Position numbers and translations under genes: made by a program. Below are positions 13,477-23,920 of a stretch of 64,000 nt of DNA, one piece after another. Each line of letters opens with the position of its first letter. The stretch's first letter is position 1. Below the pieces are notes generated by a model. That model saw nothing but the letters and a program-made list of their open reading frames with translations. It searched no databases and was not told the DNA's origin. The stretch spans positions 82,987,178 through 83,051,177 of the forward strand of contig CM050449.1 in NCBI GenBank assembly GCA_027563935.2, written 5' to 3'. Source of the DNA: Costus lasius (lineage: Eukaryota; Streptophyta; Magnoliopsida; Zingiberales; Costaceae).

Positions 13477-16127
13477 TGTAACATCCCTCACAATCACACC
13501 CCACATGCATACAAGTAAAAATACGGGGTTTTAAAAGTTTTTACTCTTCCATTAAAACATAAGAAGAAAGCGGCATCGAAGGACATTACTACGGAACTGA
13601 AAACCGCATAGAACTGAGTAGGATCGATTACTAGGAAAATAGAAATTCGGAAATCCAAAAAAATCCGGCAGCAAGTATACTAAATTACTGCTGCACAGAC
13701 CCACATATCCTGGAACAAAACAAATGTCCACACTACACATATGTGGAGAACACAAATTTCAGAAATATTGCAGAAACTGATTATTCAGATACCAAATACA
13801 ACAATAACTCGGTTACACATCTCAAGGTATTTCGAACACAGTAACTCGGTTACACATTTCAGAATAAGAACAGTTTCAATTCTCATGACTCCAAAACTCG
13901 TATCCAACAATAAAACGAGACAACTATAATATAATATCCTGAAAACAGGCATAAGCCCTCAGGAGATAAAACGTGTCATATAGGTAAGTTAGGCACGCAG
14001 GCCTGATAGATCTTTAGAAGACAACTCTTAGAAATTATATGAAACATTAGCATCATAACAAATTAAGTAGCTGTAGCAATCACTGTCCTGATGTCTCACC
14101 TGAAAATATTTAAACAACGGGGGTGAGCTAAAAAGCTCAGTGAGTAAAAGACACTAAAAGCCATCCATAGTACACATCAAAAAATATCATGCTTGCAGAT
14201 AAGACACTTAACATGCACACTCATATCAGAAACAAAACATAATCAAATACAGACACTTATAACAATAGGCATCAAGCACGAAGTAAGATATAAGTATACC
14301 AACCCATTCCAACTAATCACACCGCCCAACACATCTATACTACAGATCGAAACAGAACTACAGAAATTAGAGCTGACAGACAGAAAATCAGAATTTTCAG
14401 AATCCAAACAGATAGTCTACATCGGAAACAGAAAGGCCACAGAAGGCCTGAAGACCACAGAAGGTCTGATGACCACAGAAGGTTTGACCCCACCTCTGCC
14501 GAGGACGAGACATGCTTGCATATCAGAAACAGAATGGTAGAGGAGGTATCAGTGGGTGGCCCCCGTCTCGTCAGGACGTGGCACTCTGGCCTCCAATACC
14601 CAGAACAGAACAGAAATAGTGGAGGGAGAACGGAAGGTGAGACCAGCTCACATCTACCCTTCACTAGTGTCTCATGGGTCGTAGTAGACTATCAGCACCA
14701 TTACAGCGCCACAGAAGGAGGGTAAGGACACGGAAGAGTGCTACACTAGGGCATAATTTTTACAGAACCGGTCATGCTGAAATGGAGGAGTAGGACTACC
14801 CACTACTCAATTCTCACATCATGCCCAAAGTGTCTCACAAACCAGAAAATGACACACCCCAATATCCAGTCCTTAACAAAATTACAATTTGCAGAAAATC
14901 AAAGCTGAACACTCTTCATAATTTTTACCATCAACCAGAAGTAATATATGAGTGAATTCCTTAGATTTCATACAACTATCCTTAATTCAGGTCAAACCAT
15001 TCTATGTTCTCACAAGGTTATAACACATTCAAAGTTTCAGAAAATTCACAACATATATATAGAACAGAAATTATTCACGTAACAAACAATTAAACAAGCC
15101 TAGAAATTATAGGGAAATATATATAGATACTCATTGCACTATTCTTCCCCAAAATTTTAAAAAAACCGTGAGCCATAAAATCACTGCAAGGGGCGAAATT
15201 TTCAGAATCCTTGCAGAACATACAAATTTCATGAAAATAATTTCAGTCCCCCCACTACAGATAATTTTAATTGCACGTTTGTGAAGGAAAATGACAAAAG
15301 CCCCAAAATTGGCCCGAACCATGATTTTTGAAAATCCCTAAGTTCTTAGTTAAATCCTCAAATTTTGTTTTCTCTAAAATTTCTCATCAAGCAAATAAAT
15401 TTTAGAAGAACTACAGACCACAATTTAAGAGATTAAACCATACAGGATAAATTTTTCTCACCAAGGAATATTCGTCCGGCATAGGTAAATTTCGAATTTC
15501 ACATATACACAAATTTACTTGTAGATTTTTGGTTCATACAGATAATCGTTGCAAATAACGAATTTTAATTGACTGATAATCTACAATTTAGCGGATTAGA
15601 CTCCTTAGGATCGAATTACTCACAAGAAAAATCGTCCATAGAGAAAAACGCCAAGACAGAGGATCAAGGATCACCAGGAAATTCGTCCACCACCAGTCTG
15701 CCACCACCAGCGTCAGGAATTTCAGGAGGCGCCAAGCACAGTGAGGGGCGACAACCAAAGGCGGCTAGGGCAAGAAAACCAACAAAAGTCGTGAGGGAGA
15801 GGAGCCCTCACGCAATTCCTCTTTTTCTCCCACCCCAAACGGATCCAAGATCCAATAACCTAGTTAACTTAAGTGAAAAAATATTACCTGGGCTTAACCA
15901 CCCTGCGCCACTCCAATAACATCAAAAATATGCGCCACCATGGTGGAAGGAATTCCAGGAGCAAAGAATCAAGGTTGAGGGTTCAAATCCCCAACCAAAA
16001 TAATTATTTTTGCCCTGTAGGAAAAATTCCTACACTTAGGCAAAAATCCCAAAATTTTAACAGATAAAAATACAGAAACAGAATTTCTAACCTTAAATCA
16101 TAATTCAGAAAAATCGAGGGCGTTACA
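13477..16127. mobile_element. Solo LTR (2.65 kb) of a gypsy-type element
   Basis: The segment begins TGTAACATCCC and ends GGGCGTTACA, so the ends form a TGTAAC/GTTACA inverted pair. It is flanked by CGCAT on both sides (13472-13476 and 16128-16132). It contains the phrase GTGAGCTAAAAAGCTCAGTGAG, common in long plant gypsy LTRs, and no coding domain. Size and ends fit a large gypsy LTR, possibly Del/Tekay-like; the family assignment and orientation are uncertain. Left and right copia-1 sequences join cleanly when it and one CGCAT are removed. Confidence 0.8.
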
Positions 16128-16132
16128 CGCAT

Positions 16133-17564
16133 GAATTACATACACACCATCTTAACAATATAAAATAAATTAACCTACACAATACGTTACTTTGGTAGTC
16201 ATATTGTTTTAATTAATATATTTCATAAGGTCAGACTTTTTATTATTGAAACAATAATAGAAATAATTATGTCATTGTTTGAAATTATTAGAAAATTATT
16301 TTCTTGGATTTTATTATAATTGACATCAAGCAGCTGCTCTACAACACAGCTACCCAAAGAGCTTTCTGCTGCTTCTGCCCGCAGCAGAAAACGAAGCCTA
16401 GATGATTGGGCCCAAACCAGGCCCAGACAGCAGAAACTGCACAACAGCCTGCTTCTGTATATAGCAGCACTGCTTCTGCACACAGCACAATAGAAGACAC
16501 AGCCCAGGCCTAAACCCAGAAAATTAGGCCCAGGCGCAAGGCCTAGAAGAATTGGCCCGGATCCAGCCCAATAGCCAGACCCGAAACACATTAAGGCCAA
16601 ATTTGTTAATGAAGTGGATTTGAAACCAAATCCGGCCCGTACCTGATCTAACCCGTTAATTCCTTCACCCAATTCGGGGCCGACCCGAACAGGCACGTGA
16701 GCAAGACACGCCCACGAGCCCCATGATTGCTCTAACATCGCACACGCCGAGCGCCGCATGACCTGTCTGCCCTAAACGCTGAACGACTCGTCGCTCACAA
16801 GCGGCAATGACGGCGCCGCCAGCACCAACTTGTGTCTCACGTCGCCGGAGCTGGAAACCTGCCGGAAGCCGCACATCGCCATGCACTACTACCGCACCCA
16901 GCGACCCACGTCGCTAGGCTGAAGGATGCCTGTAGTCGTCGCCAGTGTTGCCCAAGAATCCGCCGCCTCCAAAAACTTTGTCGTCGCCGCCAAAATCTTA
17001 GCCGCTGCCATCGAAATCCTTCTCCGGTGGTCGTGAATCGAAGATTGGAAGCATCGATTTATCGAACGAGTCAGCCGAATCGATGATTCTAACCTGAAGT
17101 AACAAGCGGCCGCCTCAGATGGAAAAAACGATGAAAGACGATTAGCGACAACGACGTCTAATCCGTCGGCGACGATTAAGGCAAACACCCTGAAGCTTGC
17201 CGCCGATCAAAAATTAGGGCAGAAGCCCTCGCTTTGATCGGAAGACAACGAGATGCGGCGACAGTTGAGGGATGACGCCAGCGACGGAAGAAACCAAAAT
17301 CGGTTGCGATTTTTGATTGACGTTAGCGATGACATCGAACAAAAATCGAAAATCGAACTCTAAGATATCTTTAATTCTGATATCGGCTACGAATGTCGAA
17401 AAGAAATCGCGGTATCAAAATTTAGGGCAAAAGCATAACAACAGGCAGAAACCTCATATTGCCGACAATAATTACATAACATGCGATAAAAATATTAACA
17501 GATCAAACTATAATGATCTCAATAGAAATCCTTAAGTTTTCTCAATGAATTAACATGAAACCTC
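16133..17564 (-). other. Copia-1 5' leader, unusually GC-rich
   Basis: This lies between the primer site and the gag remnant. 16630-17330 is GC-rich with many CG dinucleotides, unlike the AT-rich LTRs and pol. Open frames on both strands here (up to 178 codons) are compositional; I recognise no domain. It may be an ordinary long leader or a piece of captured host DNA. Confidence 0.5.
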
Positions 17565-17576
17565 ACTCTGATACCA
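17565..17576 (-). other. Copia-1 primer-binding site (initiator Met tRNA)
   Basis: The minus strand reads TGGTATCAGAGT two bases inside the 5'LTR end. It differs from the standard TGGTATCAGAGC in the last base. Confidence 0.88.
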
Positions 17577-17578
17577 AT

Positions 17579-18060
17579 TGTTGGATCGACTAAAGGTTGT
17601 CACTATAAAACACAACATGATAGTATGTTAAAATATTGAGAAAATACTGTAGCGAAAGCGTACTTGAAGAATCCTAAGATTGAGAAGATCACCTGTCTTG
17701 GTCTTCTACAGGCTTTATGTTTCCCAGACTCAGAATAAAATATTCGTCACGAGTCTTGGTAATGGGAATCACCTATATATATAGGGGAAGGAGATAAAAT
17801 TCCTTATTAATTAATTAAGGAAACATATGCCTGCAGGTACCACGATATTTTATTTAATATTATTTCTATTTTTAACCCATTACAAAAATAGAAATAAAAT
17901 TTAAGTCTCTACACATAATAATTATTTCACACAAATTTGAGATAATTAAGCCGTGATAATTAATGTATTAATTGATCACTTTAGCACGGCTAAAATATTT
18001 AAGATAGTTATATACAATTATTAATTAATACATATATGGTCCACATTAATTAATCTAACA
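17579..18060 (-). repeat. Copia-1 5' LTR
   Basis: 482 bp, the same length as the partner at 8684 and with the same TG...CA ends. A TATATATA core lies near 17773-17785 in the equivalent place. Confidence 0.93.
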
Positions 18061-18065
18061 CATAT

Positions 18066-19327
18066 TGTCGCTATACACCTCCTAAAGGTAAGTGGGTGTA
18101 TCCCATGTGTGTGAAAAATAATTTTCAGCACCACTAATCAATAGTTTGTCAAGGGTTATACATTAAAAGAATATCCAAACTTTATATTATCATCATAGCG
18201 TTTTTCATATAGTCTCACCTAATCTTTAATAGTTATTTTTATCTTTTTATCTAGTATGTACGATCCTATAGTTGTATGTAAGATAAACAAAAATAAATCA
18301 TGCAAAATAATAAGCAATAAGTAAATGATATAGTTACATCCCTTCTTGCCTTTGTCTTATCCCCCAAGCCATGGATGAGGAATGTTAAGAATTAGGGTGG
18401 CAACCCCCTCTCCCCCTAAAACACGTACACAATAAAAGTGATGTGGTTGTCGGCATTACACACATACACAACGAAAGTGATATGGTTGTTGATCTCATTC
18501 CTCAAGGCTAGATGCCACCAAATTCCCATGCAAGCACCATCAAGCCTATAAGCCAAGCCCTTCTAGATAATGTGACTCTCGGCCATCACAGAAAATCAAA
18601 ATTAAATCAATTTTAATTTCTTAATGTCCTAAAAATTCGATAATAATTTACTGTCAAATTTATAATAAAATTTTAGACCTTGTTTGCCATATGCAAAAAA
18701 TTACCAAGAAATTTTAGACCTTGGTAATTTTAGACATGCAAAATTACCAAAATACAAAAAATTTATCAAATAAAAATTAAATTTTTTTCCTAACAAAACT
18801 CTACATTCCGTTATACTAATTTTATATATTTTAATTCACTCATATAAGCAAAAATTTCTATTAGAAAATTGATAACAAGAATCCTTGAAGATGAGAGTGG
18901 CGCATATCTAAAATTGGTAAGAGGATTTGTCCAAAAATTTATAAAACTTATCAAAATTTATCTAGAAAAATTTGGTGATAACTTATTAATATTTTATGAT
19001 AAGCACGTATGCAAAAACAAATTTGTGATAAGAACATGTAAAATATAAAGATTGCTCTTTGATGTTTGCAAGTGGCTCTCATACTGCTATGGGGGAAAAA
19101 CTGAAGGGAAATAAAATTTTAATAAGAATGAACACAGTGAAAAAATTGTCTAAAACCATCCTTCGTAGAGGATCATGTGAGATAAAGATACAAATGACAA
19201 AATTGGAATTTTACCTTTAAAGTGTGCTTAAAGTTATTGACGCACAATAATGTAAACAAACAATCTCTCTATTGGTATCCACATAGCAATCTCTTGAAGA
19301 TCATCTCGCTTCATGTTTGGTGCTAGT
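18066..19327 (-). repeat. Decayed copia leader/LTR sequence
   Basis: 18066-18300 resembles the copia-2 leader around 40205-40420 (AAGTGGGTGT, TATCCCATGTG, TATCTTTTTATCTAG). 19255-19327 resembles 32340-32400 and 33410-33460 (CTATTGGTATC, then CTTGAAGATCATC and GTGCTAG). The middle, 18600-19200, is AT-rich and unassigned. No gene is visible. Confidence 0.5.
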
Positions 19328-19603
19328 TGTTAGTGTATATGCCATAAAAACCAATTGTATTGGTTTGATATGGATAGTGTACCAATATTAATTTGATAAG
19401 AGGCATTGTTATTATTGTGTTTATTGCTATACCTGCATATTGAAAAGGATTACATGATTATATCTCTGGTGTTTGGTCTTTGTCATTCTTGAAGTATCTC
19501 TAGTCAAGTACATTAGTGGATATGAGACAATATTGATGCATGTGAAACTGGTTTGTGGGATAGTTAGACACTGGATACCAACATAGGCACACAAGTGCAT
19601 TAG

Positions 19604-20644
19604 TGTTAGACTCGGAATACAAAAGGCCGGGCCAAAGGAGAAAGGCTGGGCAGCGGCCCAAGCCCAAGTGGGGATTGCCAAGGTGAAGCCCAAAATCGGA
19701 ACGAAATCCCTCAGTCAACAGGGACATCTTCCGATTTGGACCAAGATCTGTGTCAGCTATGTCTCCTTCACCGAGCTATTCGGGCACGTTGAAGACGTGA
19801 GGCGCAGCGGCTTCGACGGAAGTGGAGCTCGCGCAGGCGAGATCTTTGGGCAATGCAGCGGTGTGGAGCGTGGCGACGTGGTCCATGCGACGACAACGAA
19901 TGCGGACGCAGAGCATGGTTAATGACACGGGTGGACGACGTGAAGTAGGGGCTTCCCGTCTCCTATAAACCTCCGAGGAGGCGAACGAAGATGGGCGTGC
20001 ACTGAGAGCGACACCATGAGAGTGTTGGGGAGCGCCACTACCGGCGATGGCGAGGGCGCCATCGCCTTTCCAGAGCGAGGGCTCTGATGCCACCAGGGAG
20101 CAAGGATTTTGGCGCCAGGGGACATCGGCGAGAGAGTGTTCATGGGAGAGGTTTGAGCGATTGTAACCAACGGTGAAAGCGCCGTCGGCGAGAGGGACGA
20201 GTGGGACAGGCGTGGGCGACGGGGGTCATCGGTAGAGAGGGTTTTGTACCTCTGATTTGGGTATTCGAGTGAAGCTTTCCCTCTTACGAACCTTTTCCCT
20301 GTTTCTGCATTTCTTGGTTATGTCTCGACGTTTTATTCACCGTTTCTGGTGACGGCGGCGACTACATCCGGCGGTGATGAGAGTCTGTGAGCGTAGAAGG
20401 GTCTCCACCCTACCGGCATGCCTCTGTTCTCTAGCGACATCCGAAGGCGGGCGAGCAGAGTTCATGCATTGGAGACGACAACTGATGCGGCAAGGAGTTG
20501 ATTTCGAAAGTGTCGAGCATTCGATTCGAGGAGAGCAGCCCAAGTCAACCTTCAATGTGAACCCAAGTCAAAATAAGCGGTGAAATTTTGATCGTGGGCA
20601 CGCAAACGGAGGATCCCTGGAGTACCATTTTGACGGGCATGACA
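19604..20644 (+). repeat. 5' LTR of the compact element
   Basis: 1041 bp, starting TGTTAGACTCGG and ending GGGCATGACA. It aligns over its length with 21119-22136 with many point differences and small gaps. The TATAAA at 19964-19969 sits in CTCCTATAAACCTCC, which is also present in the other copy. Confidence 0.9.
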
Positions 20645-20646
20645 AT

Positions 20647-20658
20647 TGGTATCAAAGG
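20647..20658 (+). other. Primer-binding site of the compact element
   Basis: TGGTATCAAAGG two bases after the LTR end: an initiator-Met-type site with changes in its last bases. Confidence 0.75.
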
Positions 20659-21104
20659 TAAGTTCAGACCGAGCATGGGGATGCCAGGTTCAACCAGAAT
20701 GGTGAAGCAAGGCTACTATGGGCCCATAACCCACAAGTCCGAGATTACTGACGAGCATGTTGATGCAGGTTGTTGATGAGCATGGTGATCCAGTGCGTTA
20801 GACCGTAAACTCAATAATTGTAGGTTGAGCGGAGCATCTATGGAGATGTGTTATGGACGTGACTCTATATGCATTGAATTGGGCAGAGCACTAAGGTACG
20901 ATATGACTGGGACACAAGAGGTTGGGTGGAGTACCAAGGGTGGTGTGAAAGTATATGAGTCTGGTTGTGTCAAGTCAGGCGGCGTGCCGAATTTCATGCA
21001 ACGTGGTTCAGCGACAAATCAAATTGAAGACATAATGCACCAAATTTGAACATTGGAGGGCTAGTGTTCAACCCGTATTGAACATCGAGGGCGATATTCA
21101 AATT

Positions 21105-21118
21105 AGGTGGGGGAGAAT
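21105..21118 (+). other. Polypurine tract of the compact element
   Basis: AGGTGGGGGAGAAT directly precedes the 3'LTR start TGTTAG. Confidence 0.78.
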
Positions 21119-22136
21119 TGTTAGACCCGGAATACATAAGGCCGGGCCAAAGGAGAAAGGCTGGGCGGCGGCCCAAGCCCAAGTGGGGATTGTTAAGGTG
21201 AAGCTCGAAATCGGAATGAAATCCCTCGGTCAAGGACTTCTTCCGATTTGGACCAAGATCCGCGTCAACTGTGTCTCCTTTGTCGAGCTGTTTGGGCACA
21301 TTGAAGATGTGAGGCGCAGCGGCTTCGACGGAAGCGGAGATCGCTGAGGCGGGATCTTCGGGTGACGCAGTGGCATGGAGTGTGGCAACGTGGTCCACGT
21401 GACGACAACAGATGCAGATGCGGAGCGTGGCAAACGACACGGGTGGACGACGTGAAGCAGGGGCTTCCTGTCTCCTATAAACCTCCGAGGAGGCGGACGA
21501 AGACGAGCGACACCAAGAGAGGGCTGGGGAGCACTACTACTGGCGACGGCGAGGGCATTGTCGCCCTTCCAGAGTGGGGGCTCTGATGCCGCCAGGGAGT
21601 GAGAATTCCGGTGCCAGGGGGCGTCGATGAGAGAGAGTTCATGGGAGAGGTTTGAGCGATTGTAACCAACGGTGAAAGCGCCGTCGGCGAGAGGGATGAG
21701 TGGGACAAGGGCAGGCAACGAGGGTTGTCGGCAGAGAGGGTTTTGTAGCTCTGATTTGGGTATTCGAGTGAAGCCTTCCCTCTTACGAACCTTTTCCCTG
21801 TTTCTGCATTTCTTGGTTCCGTCTCGACGTTTTTATTCACCGTTTCTAGCGGCAACTACTTCCGGCGGTGACAAGAGGCTGAGGGCGGAGAAGGGTCTCC
21901 ACCCTATCGGCATGCCTCTGTTCTCCGGCGACATCCGAAGGCAGGCGAGCAGAGTTCGTGCATTGGAGATGACGGTTGACACGGCAAGGAGTTCATTTCG
22001 AACACGTCGAGTGTTCGATTTGTGGAGAGCAGCCCGAGTCAACCTTCAACGTGAACCCAAGTCAAAATAAGTGGTGAAATTTTGACCATGGGCACGCAAA
22101 TAGAGGATTGCCAGAGTACCGTTTCGACGGGCGTGA
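21119..22136 (+). repeat. 3' LTR of the compact element (main part)
   Basis: Starts TGTTAGACCCGG and reads to GGGCGTGA at 22136. The final CA of the LTR is found at 23926-23927, beyond the nested insertion, restoring GGGCGTGACA, the counterpart of GGGCATGACA in the 5'LTR. Confidence 0.9.
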
Positions 22137-23920
22137 TGATGACACCAAAATATATAGTATATTTTGCATCATTTTATTTATCTTTTCATGCTAAATTAAG
22201 GATCTTTTTACTTGTTTTTATGCTGAATTCATCAAATATTGCAAAGTCTACTTCTATTTTGGTTTTTTTCAGGAATTTCAGGTAAAAGGGCACTGTTTCA
22301 AGGAGTTTTCAAGCAAAATCAAACACATAGAAGAATTACCATCATCAAGAGGAGATCACCCAAGAAATTTCATGCAAAACGGAGAAACTTAGCAAATTAC
22401 GGCAGTGTCGTAATCCATTTTACGGTACCGTAATTTCGGACGCTACCGTAAAATCCGAGCCCTGCCGTATTTTGAGAAATTTCTGAACAGAAAGATTTTT
22501 GGATTTTACGGCACTTGCTGTAAGCAATATTACGGTACCGTATTTCGAAGAGCTTCAGAATAGAAACTTCACCTGATTTTACGGCACTACTGTAAGAAAC
22601 TATACGGGCCGTAATTCCCAGTCAAAATCGTGAGTTTTCCGCGGATGAAACTTATTTGGGCCATAACTTTTGATCCAGAGCTCCAAATTGAAATTTGAAA
22701 GTTGTTGCCGCTTCGTCTTTAAGAGGAAAAGACACACGCACCGAAAGGGGGAACTTTTATTTAGTATCGAGGGAGAAATTGCCAGAGAGACAGATAGGAT
22801 TTGTCCTCACGCCGAGAGGCATAGAGGGCACCTCCGGTTGTGATTTTCACGCAGAAGCTTCGCCTAGAGGAGAGGAGGACACACCAGAAGTTTCAGAGTG
22901 TTTGGAGTCCGATCGGAGGAGAAATCAATGAAACAGCGGTGACAGCGCTGTTCATCGAAGCAAATTACGGCTGTAAAGGATTTTACAGCTGTGTTGTAAC
23001 ATTTTTTTCCTCCTTTCTTTTTGTTTTCTGATCACTCTAAGACTATGATTTATTGTATCTCTTTCTCCATGCAAGCTTAATACTCTTTTGGGACATGAGG
23101 TGTAATCCCCTTGAATTTTAATGATTAGATAATTCTTCTCTTTTGTCATAATAATCTTCGTTGTGATAATTCTATTTTTGTGATGAATTGTCTTTAATTT
23201 TCCATAGATCTATGTTATTATCCATGCTTTAGAGTTTTCGCAATGAGACTGAAAGGTGATTTGCTTGAGAACTTGGAACCCTAGAATTGCATGTTGAGAT
23301 CCCTTCCTTAGGTTAGATCCAATTTGATCTGTTCTAGTAGATTTATTGCCATGTTTGATAATATCGATTTAGGATTTAATTAATGTTATAAACGTTGATA
23401 GTTATTGTGCGAAAGTGAGTAACGATCCGTTGGAAAGCCTTAAGTAGAATTTGTGTTGAGTTTCGGATGCACGAAAGTGATCCTTGAGTTCTTTGTTGAT
23501 GGTTTACTCATCTTTAGCATTGCGACAAATCTTGGGCGAAAGCGAGGATTGTTCCCTGCATGATTGTCTACAAGAAAGTGAGATAATCTTTTTATGAAGT
23601 AAATTAGGTCTTTATCATAGCAAGATTTGATTGACGAACCTTTTATTTATATCTTATCATTGAAATCAAGGTAGATGAAACCCTAGTTCCATGTTTATCT
23701 CTCTGATTATCCTTCGTGTTAGCTATACTACTTACTTTCATCATATTCGGTTTACTTAGCTAGCGAGAAAATAATTATTTGGTAATTAACAATAAGGTCT
23801 CTGTGGATCGATATTTTTATTACTTCGATAATTCCGTGCAGTTGCGGAATCCTATCAAGTTTTTGGCGCCGTTGCCGGGGATTAGTCCTAGGTACGCTCT
23901 AAACAACTTTGGGCTTATCA
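22137..23920 (+). mobile_element. Athila/Tat-type LTR with primer site, TSD-bounded 1.78-kb insertion
   Basis: Begins TGATGACACC and ends GGGCTTATCA, flanked by CGTGA on both sides (22132-22136 and 23921-23925). The LTR itself appears to end at CCTATCA (23857). It is followed by AGTTT, then the Asp-type primer site (23864-23881), then only 39 bp before the insertion ends. The LTR tail (GGATCGATATTTTTATTACTTCG) is typical of Athila/Tat LTRs. It holds an array of TTACGG/CCGTAA inverted motifs at 22397-22615. There is no coding sequence. Confidence 0.8.
23864..23881 (+). other. Athila/Tat primer-binding site (Asp-type)
   Basis: TGGCGCCGTTGCCGGGGA, the characteristic primer site of Athila/Tat gypsy elements. 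Confidence 0.9.

Larger units (their letters stand above)
8684..18060 (-). mobile_element. Degenerate Ty1/copia element (copia-1) with both LTRs
   Basis: Two 482-bp LTRs (8684-9165 and 17579-18060) begin TG and end CA and are flanked by the 5-bp duplication CATAT (8679-8683 and 18061-18065). On the minus strand the order is 5'LTR, primer site, GC-rich leader, gag, protease, integrase, RT and RNase H, polypurine tract, 3'LTR, which is the copia order. The two LTRs differ at about twenty positions by eye, mostly transitions, so the insertion is fairly old. The coding region has many stops and at least two internal deletions. A gypsy-type solo LTR (13477-16127) is inserted in the 5' half. Confidence 0.9.

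Noticed and set aside
15950..16010. tRNA gene
   Set aside because: The B-box is good, but the flanking bases do not form an acceptor stem and no anticodon arm is found.
16223..16759. 178-codon open frame on the minus strand
   Set aside because: Low-complexity Leu/Gly/Ser-rich composition with no domain; it lies in the copia-1 leader and ends in an AT-rich tail that reads as repeated Ile/Ser.
21230..22070. Several 100-160-codon frames on both strands
   Set aside because: They overlap one another in the GC-rich LTR of the compact element, are only partly shared with its other LTR, and have no recognisable domain.
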